Of a stretch of 64,000 bases of DNA, positions 1 to 8,567 are shown one piece after another (the first letter of the stretch is position 1; each line of letters starts with the position of its first letter). The position numbers were made by a program, and so were the translations under genes. The notes under the pieces are model-generated. The model was given only the letters and a program-made list of their open reading frames with translations, did not search any database and was not told the DNA's origin. Source of the DNA: Actinopolyspora lacussalsi (GTDB lineage: Bacteria; Actinomycetota; Actinomycetes; Mycobacteriales; Pseudonocardiaceae); assembly GCA_030803735.1 (NCBI GenBank), contig JAURUC010000001.1, forward strand, positions 3,613,501 to 3,677,500. Reading direction: 5' to 3'.

Positions 1-61
1 CTGAGCCGTGGCGACGCGGCCGGTGCCGGTCGCGCGCCTCGCACGTGGAGCGGGGTTCGAG

Positions 62-985
62 GTGAACGTTCCACCCGGACAGGGCGGGGACCCGAACAGT
101 CCCCAGGGAATGCCGACGTGTCCGCGTCACCCGGACCGGCAGACCGGACTGAGCTGCACGCGTTGCGGGCGCCCCGCTTGCCCGGAGTGCCTGCGGGACG
201 CCTCGGTGGGGCAGCACTGCGTGGACTGCGTCAAGCAGGGACAGCGCGGTGTTCGCCAGCCGGTGACCGTGGCGGGGGCTCCGCTGCGGAGCAAACCCGT
301 GTTGGTTCCCGGGCTGATCGCGGTGAACGTGCTGCTCTACGTGCTCACCGCGGTCCAGGCTGGTTCGGCCGCCGCCAACAGCTCCGCCCCGCTGTTCCAG
401 GCGTGGTGGTTGATGCCCGCACAGGTGGCGGGAGACCAGTGGTGGCGGGTTTTCACCTCGGCCTTCCTGCACTTCGGGCTGATTCACCTGCTGATCAACA
501 TGATCGCGCTGTGGGTGGTCGGTCGTGATCTGGAGTTGTTGCTCGGCAGACTCCGGTTCTCCGCCGTCTACCTGCTCTCGCTGCTCGGCGGCAGCATGTT
601 CGTCTTCCTGTTCGACGCGCCGTTCACGCGGACGGCCGGTGCCTCGGCCGCGTTGTACGGGTTGTTCGGCGGGCTGGCCGTGGCCGCATGGCGCCTGAAG
701 CTGAACATAAGGCCCATCCTGCTCGTGATCGGGCTCAACGTGGTGCTTACCGTCACCATCCCGAACATCTCGCTGTTCGGGCACCTCGGTGGACTCGTGC
801 TGGGTGCGGTGTCCACCGCCGCGCTGCTGTACGCGCCCGCCGCGCGCCGCAACCGCTGGCAGGCCGGAGGACTGGTCGCGGTGTTCCTGGTGATCGTGGC
901 CGCGATGCTCACCCGCGACGCGATACTCGGCGGCACGGTGTGCGACGTGCTGCAGGGCAGGGAGCTCTGCGTGCGGACGGACTGA
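62..985 (+). CDS. Rhomboid family intramembrane serine protease
   Basis: This is a polytopic membrane protease predicted to cleave substrate transmembrane helices within the bilayer. The soluble N-terminal part carries a small zinc-ribbon/B-box-like segment: CPRHPDRQTGLSCTRC, then CPECLRDAS and CVDC. The membrane part shows the rhomboid features: a tryptophan-rich first loop, the HFGLIHLLINM segment, the catalytic-serine region GASAALYGLFGG, and a late histidine in GHLGGLVLG. I start at GTG 62 rather than GTG 8 because a purine-rich stretch (gtggagcgggg) lies just upstream and the first 18 extra residues look non-conserved; the product is 307 aa. In relatives this gene sits beside the crgA/pknB cluster, as here. 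Confidence 0.9.
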   Translation: MNVPPGQGGDPNSPQGMPTCPRHPDRQTGLSCTRCGRPACPECLRDASVGQHCVDCVKQGQRGVRQPVTVAGAPLRSKPVLVPGLIAVNVLLYVLTAVQAGSAAANSSAPLFQAWWLMPAQVAGDQWWRVFTSAFLHFGLIHLLINMIALWVVGRDLELLLGRLRFSAVYLLSLLGGSMFVFLFDAPFTRTAGASAALYGLFGGLAVAAWRLKLNIRPILLVIGLNVVLTVTIPNISLFGHLGGLVLGAVSTAALLYAPAARRNRWQAGGLVAVFLVIVAAMLTRDAILGGTVCDVLQGRELCVRTD

Positions 986-1159
986 TCCGGACTCCCGCCG
1001 CACCGGGACTCGTCCGCACCGCGTCCGCACCGGGAGCCGTGTGAGTTCGTGGGACGCCGAGCGCCGCTTCGGGAGTGCCGGGAGCGCGGTCTCGACGCGG
1101 TCGGAGACATCAGCCGCGGCAGTTTCAGCGCCGGGCGTTCCTCAGTGCCGCCGTGTTTC

Positions 1160-1609
1160 TCAGCGCCGCAGCGTTTCGAGGTCCTCGGCCACTTCGGCCG
1201 GTTCCGCGCCCAGATCGAACCGCCCCAACAGCAGCAGTCCACCGGTCAGATCCGCTTCGGGAACCTCGATCTCCAGCATCGGCACGGTGCGGCCGAACCG
1301 GCTGCTGGTGGTGACGCGGTACGAGAGCCGTGCCCAGGGCCAGCGGTGGCTGCCACCGAGCGTGCGCACGGTTATCCCGTCGGGATCGGCACGAAGCCTG
1401 GGGCGCAGGTAGGTCAGACATCCCGCGACCACCACGACCACCGCCAGGGCGGCGCCGAGGAAGACGCGGTCGAGGCTGCTCCCGGCCAGCCACACCACGG
1501 GTACCAGTCCCGCGGCCACCACCCAGCAGAGCACCAGCGCGCCTACCGGTGTGGACCAGATCCGGGATTGCGCCGCGCCGGGAACGCCGGAGTTGTCATC
1601 GCAGCTCAA
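1160..1609 (-). CDS. PH-domain membrane protein
   Basis: The 149-residue protein has two N-terminal membrane helices (about residues 21-42 and 48-68). A short beta-rich domain follows, containing LRADPDGITVRTLGG and a W-x-R-L-S motif. This is the layout of the bacterial PH-domain proteins found next to crgA in many actinomycetes. The function is unknown; the PH fold probably faces the cytoplasm. The only in-frame start that keeps the first helix intact is TTG 1609, which has a weak ribosome site. Two DnaA boxes lie immediately upstream (1627-1648). Confidence 0.7.
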   Translation of the reverse strand: MSCDDNSGVPGAAQSRIWSTPVGALVLCWVVAAGLVPVVWLAGSSLDRVFLGAALAVVVVVAGCLTYLRPRLRADPDGITVRTLGGSHRWPWARLSYRVTTSSRFGRTVPMLEIEVPEADLTGGLLLLGRFDLGAEPAEVAEDLETLRR

Positions 1610-1626
1610 CGGCTATCCGAACGAAG

Positions 1627-1648
1627 TTGTCCACAGGAGTTGTCCACA
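1627..1648 (+). promoter_or_regulatory. Pair of exact DnaA boxes
   Basis: TTGTCCACA occurs twice, at 1627-1635 and 1640-1648, in the same orientation and 13 bp apart. This nonamer is the consensus DnaA box of high-GC actinobacteria. The pair lies between the PH-domain gene start and crgA, so it could regulate the former or titrate DnaA. There is no AT-rich unwinding region or further boxes nearby, so it is not itself oriC. Confidence 0.65.
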
Positions 1649-1697
1649 TGGGGATGACTTACATTCGTGTTATTCGGCGTCCCGGCCCGGACAGCTC

Positions 1698-1964
1698 TCA
1701 CCGCCATTTCATGGTCATCAACAGCCCGATGATCATGAATCCGAAGCCGACGGCGAAGTTCCACGGCCCGAGATCGGCCATGAACGGGATCTTGGGGCCC
1801 GCCAGATAGTTGACCACCAGCCACAGCAGGCCCAGCACCATCATGCCGAGCATCACGCCGACGTAGATGGGGTGGGAGGGTCCGGCTGACTTCGCCTTCA
1901 CCGGTGTGCGGCGATCTACTGGCGGGGGTGAGGAGGTCTTCTTGCGGACCTTTGACTTGGGCAT
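1698..1964 (-). CDS. crgA: Cell division protein CrgA
   Basis: The 88-residue protein has the CrgA signature: a basic N-terminus (MPKSKVRKK), a membrane helix from about 34 to 55 (YVGVMLGMMVLGLLWLVVNY), a short loop with LGPWNFAVGF, and a second helix running to the C-terminal MKWR. CrgA interacts with FtsZ/FtsQ/FtsI-class division proteins at the septum in mycobacteria and streptomycetes. A longer reading frame extends upstream, but ATG 1964 with GAGGA in front gives the family length. It is divergent from the sortase gene. Confidence 0.95.
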   Translation of the reverse strand: MPKSKVRKKTSSPPPVDRRTPVKAKSAGPSHPIYVGVMLGMMVLGLLWLVVNYLAGPKIPFMADLGPWNFAVGFGFMIIGLLMTMKWR

Positions 1965-2227
1965 GGTGTCCTCGCCAGGTGGGTTCGGCCGCCCCGACCG
2001 TGCTGCTCGCCCGGTGAGACGGACCTTCCTCGACACGTTCCACACGCCGCCCAGCGAGGTGATCCGCACGTTCGACCGGACCGGCACCGTAGGTGCCCGG
2101 CGACCGGCGGCGGGCGAACCGCCCCGAGGCGACTTGTCTCCACTCACACGTTAACGCAATATCCCGATTTTCCGAACAACCCGTATGCTGCTGTCGATAT
2201 CCCTCGATCGGGGTCGGTGAGGACGTC

Positions 2228-3055
2228 ATGGTGAGTCTCGACACGCCGCCGCAGGCACCGCCGCCGGAGCGGCGGCCGGGTCGGTTGCGCGCGGTGCTGC
2301 GCGGATTCGGGGAGGGGCTCATCACACTGGGGCTGGTGGTGCTGCTCTTCGTGTTCTACGAGGTGCAGGTGACCAGCTGGTTCTCGGCACGCCAGCAGGC
2401 CGATGCCACGCAGCGGTTGAGTGATCGTTGGCAGGAGGTCTCCCCCGAGGACCGGGCACCGGAGCCCATCCCCGGGCGTGGCTTCGCCCGGCTCTACGTA
2501 CCGGCACTGGGATCGGGCTTCCCCTTCACCGTCCTGGAGGGCACCGACCAGGACACCCTGGCCGCCGGGCCGGGGCACTACACCGGTACGGCCCTTCCCG
2601 GGGAGCGGGGCAACTTCGCCCTCGCCGGGCACCGCTCCGGACGCATGGCCCCGTTCGGGGATCTCGACCGGCTCGGCTCCTGCGACGCGATGGTCGTCGA
2701 AACGGCCAGCGAGTGGTACGTCTACCGAGTGCTCCCGCTGCGGGGCGAGGCCGCCGACTGGGACCCGGAAACCGCTCCGGAACGCTGTGCCGGTGCGGCA
2801 CCGATCGGAGGCCCCTACAGCGAGGTCTTCGGCAGGAACATCGTCGAGCCACAACGTCGCGAGGTCATCCACCCCGTGCCCGGCGTGTCCCGTGGGACGG
2901 TGCCCGAGCAGTGGCGCAGCAGGCTGATCACGCTCACCACCTGTCATCCGCGCTACTCGGCCGAGAAGCGGATGATCGTGCACGGCGTGCTGACCAAGCG
3001 TTATCCGAAGGTGGCGGACCGGCCGGATCTCCGGCCGCCGGAACTGGGCGGCTGA
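2228..3055 (+). CDS. Class E sortase
   Basis: This is a membrane-anchored cysteine transpeptidase that attaches surface proteins to the actinobacterial cell wall. One N-terminal helix (about residues 29-47) is followed by the sortase barrel. The catalytic histidine is in AGHR (His135), the cysteine in LTTCHP (Cys239), and the arginine in EKRMIVHG (Arg248). The 275 residues fit the family. ATG 2228 with upstream GGTGAGGAC is chosen; GTG 2231 is an alternative. It lies divergent to crgA and is probably co-transcribed with the small membrane protein that follows 28 bp later. Confidence 0.92.
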   Translation: MVSLDTPPQAPPPERRPGRLRAVLRGFGEGLITLGLVVLLFVFYEVQVTSWFSARQQADATQRLSDRWQEVSPEDRAPEPIPGRGFARLYVPALGSGFPFTVLEGTDQDTLAAGPGHYTGTALPGERGNFALAGHRSGRMAPFGDLDRLGSCDAMVVETASEWYVYRVLPLRGEAADWDPETAPERCAGAAPIGGPYSEVFGRNIVEPQRREVIHPVPGVSRGTVPEQWRSRLITLTTCHPRYSAEKRMIVHGVLTKRYPKVADRPDLRPPELGG

Positions 3056-3083
3056 GCACCGCGACACGAGAGCGGGTTGTGGA

Positions 3084-3239
3084 ATGTACGCATGGATCTG
3101 GCGCCGGCTGCCCGGGCCGCTCGCGGTGCGGGCCGTCACGGCACTGCTGCTGGTGGCCGGGGTGATCGCGCTGCTGCTGTTCGTGGTCTTTCCCGCGGTC
3201 GAGCCGCTGCTGCCGTTCGGCGACCCCACCCTGGAATGA
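3084..3239 (+). CDS. Small single-pass membrane protein downstream of sortase
   Basis: This is a short frame of 51 codons reading MYAWIWRRLPGPLAVRAV, then a hydrophobic helix (residues 18-40) and ending LPFGDPTLE. It is 28 bp downstream of the sortase with the same strand and codon use. In related genera I recall a small protein of this type between the class E sortase and pabA; that is recollection, not a search. Function unknown. Confidence 0.7.
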   Translation: MYAWIWRRLPGPLAVRAVTALLLVAGVIALLLFVVFPAVEPLLPFGDPTLE

Positions 3240-3311
3240 ACCCTCGCGGGAATCAGTGGTCCCGCCACCCGTTCCGGCCCGCGTTCTCGGTGTCGGACCA
3301 CTCCGACCCGC

Positions 3312-3495
3312 CGGCGATTTCCCACGAAATCGCCGCGCGGCTTCGACGCGGGCCGAGCTCCCAACACCCTCGCAGCGGTACCGACCGCGGGTTCTCTCGG
3401 CGGGCTCTCGCGAGGAAGGCCCGACGTTGTGTAGTAACTACCCGATGTCGGGTCTCCCGGAGCGAGAGCCCACCGAGAGGTTCCGCCGGGTGACC
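3312..3495 (+). repeat. Dispersed hairpin element, copy A
   Basis: The 287 bp between the convergent small membrane gene and trkA contain one full copy of a repeat also seen at 17209, 44360, 51561 and 59076. From left to right it has a GGCGATTTCC-n-GAAATCGCC dyad, a spacer, GCGGGTTCTC, an outer stem (GGGCTCTCGC with GCGAGAGCCC), the core GACGTTGTGTAG-TAA-CTACCCGATGTC, and GAGGTTCCGCC. No open frame here looks like a gene; translated fragments resemble each other between copies only because the DNA is repeated. Confidence 0.85.
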
Positions 3496-3526
3496 ACCCT
3501 GCCAAGCCTGGATGCTCAGACTTCCG

Positions 3527-4201
3527 TCAAGTGAGGTCGGCGAACCGCTCGACGTCGTTGGACCGGCCGGACACGATCAGGATGTCGCCGTGATGCAGCA
3601 CGGTTTCCTGCGTGGCGTAGGTGAATCCCTCGCCGGGACGCTTGATCCCCACCACCGTCACCCCGTACTTGCTGCGCACCTTGGTCTCGCTCAGCGGGCG
3701 TTCCACCGCCGCCGCGGGGGCGCGGGTCTTGACGATCGCGTAGTCGTCCTCGAACTGGATGTAGTCCAGCATCCGGCCGGTCACCAGGTGTGCCACCCGT
3801 TCACCCATGTCGTGCTCCGGTAGGACGACCCGGTGGGCCCCGACCCGTTCGAGAATGCGGCCGTGCTGCCTGCTGATCGCCTTCGCCCAGATGTGGGGGA
3901 TCTCGAAGTCGGCCAGCAGCGATGTGGTCAGGATGCTGGCCTCCAGGTCGTCCCCGATCGCCACCACGGCACGCCGGAAGTCGGGCACGTCGAGTTGGCG
4001 CAGCACCTCGGGGTCGGTGGTGTCGGCCACCGCCGCGTGGGTGACCACGTCCGAGAACTGCTGCACCAGGTAGGGCCGGTTGTCCAGCGCGAGTACCTCC
4101 GAACCGCCCTCGACGAGCTCCATCGCGAGCGAACCGCCGAAGCGGCCCAGCCCGATCACCACCACGCGGGACGGGCGTGCACCGTGACTCTGTCTACCCA
4201 A
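3527..4201 (-). CDS. trkA: TrkA potassium uptake regulatory protein (RCK domains)
   Basis: This is the cytosolic gating subunit of a Trk/Ktr potassium channel. The 224 residues comprise an RCK_N Rossmann domain with the nucleotide motif GLGRFGGSLAMEL and an acidic strand end (LALDN). An RCK_C domain follows, ending GDILIVSGRSNDVERF. I start at TTG 4201, preceded by GGAGGAGC, which overlaps the end of trkH by 8 bp. The two are therefore translationally coupled, trkH first. The pair interrupts the usual sortase-pabA order of this cluster. Confidence 0.9.
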   Translation of the reverse strand: MGRQSHGARPSRVVVIGLGRFGGSLAMELVEGGSEVLALDNRPYLVQQFSDVVTHAAVADTTDPEVLRQLDVPDFRRAVVAIGDDLEASILTTSLLADFEIPHIWAKAISRQHGRILERVGAHRVVLPEHDMGERVAHLVTGRMLDYIQFEDDYAIVKTRAPAAAVERPLSETKVRSKYGVTVVGIKRPGEGFTYATQETVLHHGDILIVSGRSNDVERFADLT

Positions 4202-5597
4202 CGATCGGTCGCTCCTCCGGCAAGTCGTAACGGCGGCCACGCTCCCGCAACGCCAGAGCGGAGGCCATGGTGATCGGGCCCAGCCTGCCGGTGAACATCA
4301 GCACGATCAGTACGAGCTCACCCGCTCGCGGCAGCTGTTCGGTGATGCCGGTGGAGAGACCGACGGTACCGAAGGCCGAGATCGATTCGAACAGGGTCAC
4401 GTCCAGTTCGAAGGGGGTGATGACGAGCAGCAGCAGCGTCGCGGTGAACACCATGCCCACCGCCACCAACACCACGGTAAGCGCCTGGCGCTGCAGCCCC
4501 ACCGGTAGTTTGCGTCCCAGCACGTGCACCTGCGCCTCGCCCCGCACCTCGGTGAATATCACGAATGCCAGCAGCGCGAAAGTGGTGACCTTGATACCGC
4601 CCGCGGTGCCCGCGCTGCCGCCGCCGACGAACATGAGTACGTCGTTGACCAGCATCGTGGTCGGGTTGATCTCGCCGATGTCCACGGTGGTGAACCCGGC
4701 GGTGCGGGGGGTTATGCCGTGGAACAGCCCGATCAGCAGTTTGCTCCCGGGATTCAGCGGCCCCAGGGTCTCCGGATTGTTCCACTCGAACGCGCCGAAG
4801 GCCAGCACGCCGACCACCAGCAGTGCGGAGTAGGCCAGCAGCGTCACCCGCGCGTGCAGCGACCAGCGGCGTCGTTTGCCGCGCAGCCTGCGGCCGATCT
4901 CGAACAGCACCGGGAACCCCAACCCGCCGACCACGACGGCGAACAGCACCGGCAGGCACACCAGCGGATCGGTGGCGTAGCGCTGCAGGCTGTCGGGGTA
5001 AAGCGCGAATCCGGCGTTGTTGAACGCGGAGACGGCGTGGAACACCCCGAAGTAGGCGCCCTCCCCCCACGATTGGCCGTACCCGAGCACGAACCGGAGG
5101 GTCAGCGCGAGCGCGGTGATCGCCTCCATCGCGAGGCTCAGCGTGATCACTCCCGCGATCACCGAGCGGACGTCACCGAGGCCGAGGCTCTTCGTCTCGG
5201 TCTGGGCGCTGCGGCGCATTCGCAGTCCCAGCCTGCGCACCACCAGCATGCCCAGCAGGGAAGCCAGCGTCATGATGCCGAGGCCGCCCACCTGGATGAG
5301 TCCGAGGATCACCACTTCGCCGAAGGTGGACCAGTGCGCGGCGGTGTCGACCACCACCAGGCCGGTCACGCACACCGCCGAGGTCGCGGTGAACAGCGCG
5401 GTCACCCAGTCCGTCGTACCGCCCTGCTCCGTCGAGACCGGCAGCATCAGCAGTCCGGCTCCCACGAGCACGGCCAGCGCGAAGCCGATGACCACCATCC
5501 TGGCCGGGTGGCTGGCCCGGAGGAACAGTCGCAGCAATGCGGCCGGCCGCCGCACCACGGCGGTCAGCGTCCCGTTCGGTCTCCCGCTGGTCGTCAC
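4194..5597 (-). CDS. trkH: TrkH family potassium channel/transporter subunit
   Basis: This is the pore-forming subunit for potassium uptake, partnered by the overlapping trkA. The 467-residue, strongly hydrophobic protein shows the repeated pore-loop motifs of the family: FTATSAVCVTGL, SAFNNAGFALYP, ITPRTAGFTTVD and ISAFGTVGLSTGIT. Each holds one selectivity-filter glycine, matching the four-fold pseudo-symmetric TrkH/KtrB pore. In halotolerant actinomycetes such a system would serve osmotic adaptation; that is inference. Confidence 0.93.
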   Translation of the reverse strand: MTTSGRPNGTLTAVVRRPAALLRLFLRASHPARMVVIGFALAVLVGAGLLMLPVSTEQGGTTDWVTALFTATSAVCVTGLVVVDTAAHWSTFGEVVILGLIQVGGLGIMTLASLLGMLVVRRLGLRMRRSAQTETKSLGLGDVRSVIAGVITLSLAMEAITALALTLRFVLGYGQSWGEGAYFGVFHAVSAFNNAGFALYPDSLQRYATDPLVCLPVLFAVVVGGLGFPVLFEIGRRLRGKRRRWSLHARVTLLAYSALLVVGVLAFGAFEWNNPETLGPLNPGSKLLIGLFHGITPRTAGFTTVDIGEINPTTMLVNDVLMFVGGGSAGTAGGIKVTTFALLAFVIFTEVRGEAQVHVLGRKLPVGLQRQALTVVLVAVGMVFTATLLLLVITPFELDVTLFESISAFGTVGLSTGITEQLPRAGELVLIVLMFTGRLGPITMASALALRERGRRYDLPEERPIVG

Positions 5598-5798
5598 GGC
5601 GCCCCCGCTGGTCCCGGCGCCGAGGAACTAGGCGTGTCCACGAGACGCGGAGGCTATCGCATTATCGTCGCCCATCACGAGCGACCCGCCGCGTCTTCGC
5701 AGTACAGCGGGCGAATCGGGTGATTCGGGTGACACGTGCCGGGGCGGTGCCCTCCCGGGGCTCGCCGCCCACGGGGCCGGCGAAGTAGGCTGACCGGC

Positions 5799-6440
5799 GT
5801 GCGGGTTCTGGTGGTCGACAACTACGACAGCTTCGTCTACAACCTCGTGCAGTACCTCGCTCAGCTCGGGGTGGAGTGCGTGGTTCGCCGCAACGACGTC
5901 GTGACCGACGAGGACGTCCGATGGTCCGACGGTGTGCTGCTCAGTCCCGGGCCGGGCAAACCCGAGGGTGCCGGGCGTTCCCTGGAGCTCGTCACCGGTT
6001 GCGTGCGCGAGAGCAGGCCGCTGCTGGGGGTGTGCCTCGGCCACCAGGCGTTGGGGGCCGCGCTGGGGGGCGTCGTCGAGCGGGCGCCGGAGCTGCTGCA
6101 CGGCAAGACCAGCGAGATCGAGCACGGGGAAGCCGGTGTGTTCGCCGGGTTGCCGCATCCGCTCGTGGCGACGCGCTACCACTCGTTGACCCTGCGCCCG
6201 GACAGCGTGCCCGCTGAGCTCGACGTCACCGCACGCACCGCCGACGGGGTGGTGATGGGACTGCGGCACCGTGAGCTGCCGCTGGAGGGCGTGCAGTTCC
6301 ACCCCGAGTCGGTGCTGACCGAGGGCGGGCACCGCATGCTGGCCAACTGGATGGACCTCGCCGGGTACGCGCCGGACTGGAACCTGGTCGAGGAGCTGGA
6401 ACGCGGCATGCGGGAGCTCGCCGCGAACGCGCTGCGCTGA
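5799..6440 (+). CDS. pabA: Glutamine amidotransferase component of aminodeoxychorismate/anthranilate synthase
   Basis: It supplies ammonia from glutamine to the chorismate-processing partner in folate (or tryptophan) synthesis. The class I amidotransferase triad is present: Cys79 in GVCLGHQALG, and His168/Glu170 in VQFHPES. The N-terminal VDNYDSFVYNL and LSPGPGKP motifs are typical of PabA/TrpG. The start is GTG 5799, giving 213 aa; the ribosome site is weak. Its place directly before convergent pknB matches the trpG/pabA gene in mycobacteria, where it is annotated either way. Confidence 0.92.
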   Translation: MRVLVVDNYDSFVYNLVQYLAQLGVECVVRRNDVVTDEDVRWSDGVLLSPGPGKPEGAGRSLELVTGCVRESRPLLGVCLGHQALGAALGGVVERAPELLHGKTSEIEHGEAGVFAGLPHPLVATRYHSLTLRPDSVPAELDVTARTADGVVMGLRHRELPLEGVQFHPESVLTEGGHRMLANWMDLAGYAPDWNLVEELERGMRELAANALR

Positions 6441-6590
6441 CCGTCCGCCGGGGACCCGCCCGACACCGGGACCGACCCGACACCTGGGTGGGCCTGACAC
6501 GAGACGTCACGGGCGTTGCCAGGTCCCGGACGTGTGCGATTCGTCCGGGGCGGTGGCTCCCACCCGTGACGGGTCCCGGGCCCGCGGCGA

Positions 6591-8567
6591 TCAGTCGAAG
6601 ATGCCTCCCCCGGGAGGATCCGTGCTCGACGTCTCGGTGGGGTTCTCCTCACTCTGTTCGACGCCGATCCGCAGCGTCACCTCACCGTTGCGGTCCAGCT
6701 TCGACCCGGCCGAGGGGGAGGTGGCCACCACCGTGTCCTCCTTCGAGGACTCGGAAACGGCCTGCTCGCCGGTCCTGACCGTGCCCTTGAAGCCCGCCTC
6801 GCGCAGCGCGGACTTGGCCTCGGACTCGTCGAAACCGATCAGGTCCGGCATCGACATCTGCGAGCCGTCCGAGACGGAGAGCGTGACCTCGGAGCCCTTG
6901 GCCACGCTCGACCCGCCGGAGGGGCTCTGGCTGACCACGGTGCCCTCGTCCTCGGTCGAGGCGACTTCCTTGGTCGAAACGTCGAAGTCCGCCGAGCTCA
7001 GGAGTTGTTCGGCCTGTTCGACCTGGAGCCCGGTCACGTCGGACAACGACTGCTTCGGGATGGCCTTGCCCACCACGACGTTGATCGCGCTGTCCGCTTC
7101 GGCCCGGCCGGTGGTGTCCTGTTCGATGATCTTGCCGACGTCCGACTGGTCCTGCACTTCCCGTTCCTGCCGGGTCCCGAGCTCCAGGTTCTTCTGATCC
7201 AGCGCGGCCCGGGCCTCTCCGATCGTCATCCCGCGCAGGTCGGGGACCTTCACCGAGTCGGGGCCGGTCCCCTTGATCAGCTCTATCCTCTGGTCGGGCG
7301 GGTACATCCCGGCCCCGGGCGTCTGGCTGATGATGGTGCCCTCTTCGCTGGCGGCGGACTGCTGACCCGGGTACGTGACATTCTGGAATCCGGCAGCCTT
7401 GATCTGCTGCTTGGCCTCCTGAACCTCCATGCCGGTCAGATCATTCAGCCGGAGTTGTTCCGGCTCTTTCGAACCGCTCCCGTTGAACATCACCAGAGCC
7501 AGCCCGGCCAGCAGGGCGAACACCGCCACGCAGGCGGCGGTGACCAGCCCGATCGTCCACCGCCTGCGCCTTCTGCGGTCGTAATCCTCGTCGTCGCCGT
7601 CGTAGTCCGGCGGCATGGCCGCCGCCGTGCGGGGCTCGCGTTCGTTGCTCACCCGGGTGGTTTCGGTCTCCCCGGCGGTGAGTTCGGTCTGCTCCTCCTC
7701 TGACATCACCAGCGGCGCCCTGGGGCGCTGACCGGAGAGCACCCGCACCAGGTCGGTACGCATCTCGGCCGCCGACTCGTAGCGGTTCTCCGGGTTCTTG
7801 CTCAGCGCCTTGAGGATCACCGCGTCCAGCTCGGCGGGGACCTGCTGGTTGACGTCGGAGGGTTTGCCGGGCTGTTCCCGGACGTGCTGGTAGGCCACGG
7901 CCACCGGCGAGTCACCGGTGAACGGCGGTTCACCGCACAGCAGCTCGTAGAGCACGCAGCCCGACGCGTAGACGTCGCTGCGGGCGTCCACGGTCTCGCC
8001 GCGGGCCTGCTCGGGGGAGAGGTACTGGGCCGTGCCGATGACCGCGGCGGTCTGCGTGACGGCCGCCTGTCCGTCGGCCACCGCCCGCGCGATCCCGAAG
8101 TCCATCACCTTCACCGCGCCGGAATCGGTGATCATGATGTTGGCCGGTTTCACGTCGCGGTGCACGATGCCGTGCCGGTGGCTGAAGTCCAGCGCGGCGG
8201 ACGCGTCGGCCATGACCTCCATCGCGCGGCGCGGTGCCAGGGGACCCTCGGTCTTGACGATGTCCCGAAGCGTCCGGCCGTTGACGTACTCCATGACGAT
8301 GTACGGCAGTGGCCCGTTCTCGGAGTCGGTCTCGCCGGTGTCGTAGACGGCGACGATGGCCGGGTGGTTCAGCGCGGCGGCGTTCTGTGCCTCCCTGCGG
8401 AACCGCAACTGGAAAGTGGGATCCCGAGCGAGGTCCGCGCGCAGCACCTTCACTGCGACGTCCCGGCTGAGCCGGACGTCACGGCCACGGTGTACCTCGG
8501 ACATGCCCCCGTAGCCGAGGGCGTCCTCGATCTCGTAGCGGTTGGAGAGAAGTCGCGGTGAGCTCAT
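6591..8567 (-). CDS. pknB: Serine/threonine protein kinase PknB with four PASTA domains
   Basis: This membrane kinase couples sensing of peptidoglycan fragments to growth and division. The kinase domain (residues 10-275) shows the ATP lysine in VAVK (Lys40), HRDVKPAN (Asp138), DFGIAR (Asp157) and the activation-loop threonines in [17 protein letters not shown] membrane helix spans about 337-361. The outside carries four PASTA repeats (about 370-640) starting [33 protein letters not shown] and [14 protein letters not shown] 8567 overlaps the pknA stop (ATGA), which fixes the start over an upstream GTG. It is the last gene of the operon; 658 aa. Confidence 0.96.
   Translation of the reverse strand: MSSPRLLSNRYEIEDALGYGGMSEVHRGRDVRLSRDVAVKVLRADLARDPTFQLRFRREAQNAAALNHPAIVAVYDTGETDSENGPLPYIVMEYVNGRTLRDIVKTEGPLAPRRAMEVMADASAALDFSHRHGIVHRDVKPANIMITDSGAVKVMDFGIARAVADGQAAVTQTAAVIGTAQYLSPEQARGETVDARSDVYASGCVLYELLCGEPPFTGDSPVAVAYQHVREQPGKPSDVNQQVPAELDAVILKALSKNPENRYESAAEMRTDLVRVLSGQRPRAPLVMSEEEQTELTAGETETTRVSNEREPRTAAAMPPDYDGDDEDYDRRRRRRWTIGLVTAACVAVFALLAGLALVMFNGSGSKEPEQLRLNDLTGMEVQEAKQQIKAAGFQNVTYPGQQSAASEEGTIISQTPGAGMYPPDQRIELIKGTGPDSVKVPDLRGMTIGEARAALDQKNLELGTRQEREVQDQSDVGKIIEQDTTGRAEADSAINVVVGKAIPKQSLSDVTGLQVEQAEQLLSSADFDVSTKEVASTEDEGTVVSQSPSGGSSVAKGSEVTLSVSDGSQMSMPDLIGFDESEAKSALREAGFKGTVRTGEQAVSESSKEDTVVATSPSAGSKLDRNGEVTLRIGVEQSEENPTETSSTDPPGGGIFD

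Noticed and set aside
1627-1648. Chromosomal origin of replication
   Set aside because: Only two boxes, no AT-rich unwinding segment, and no dnaA or dnaN beside it.
2144-3505. Long minus-strand open frame (453 codons) opposite the sortase
   Set aside because: Shadow of the sortase gene and repeat A; Arg/Pro/His-rich with no family features.
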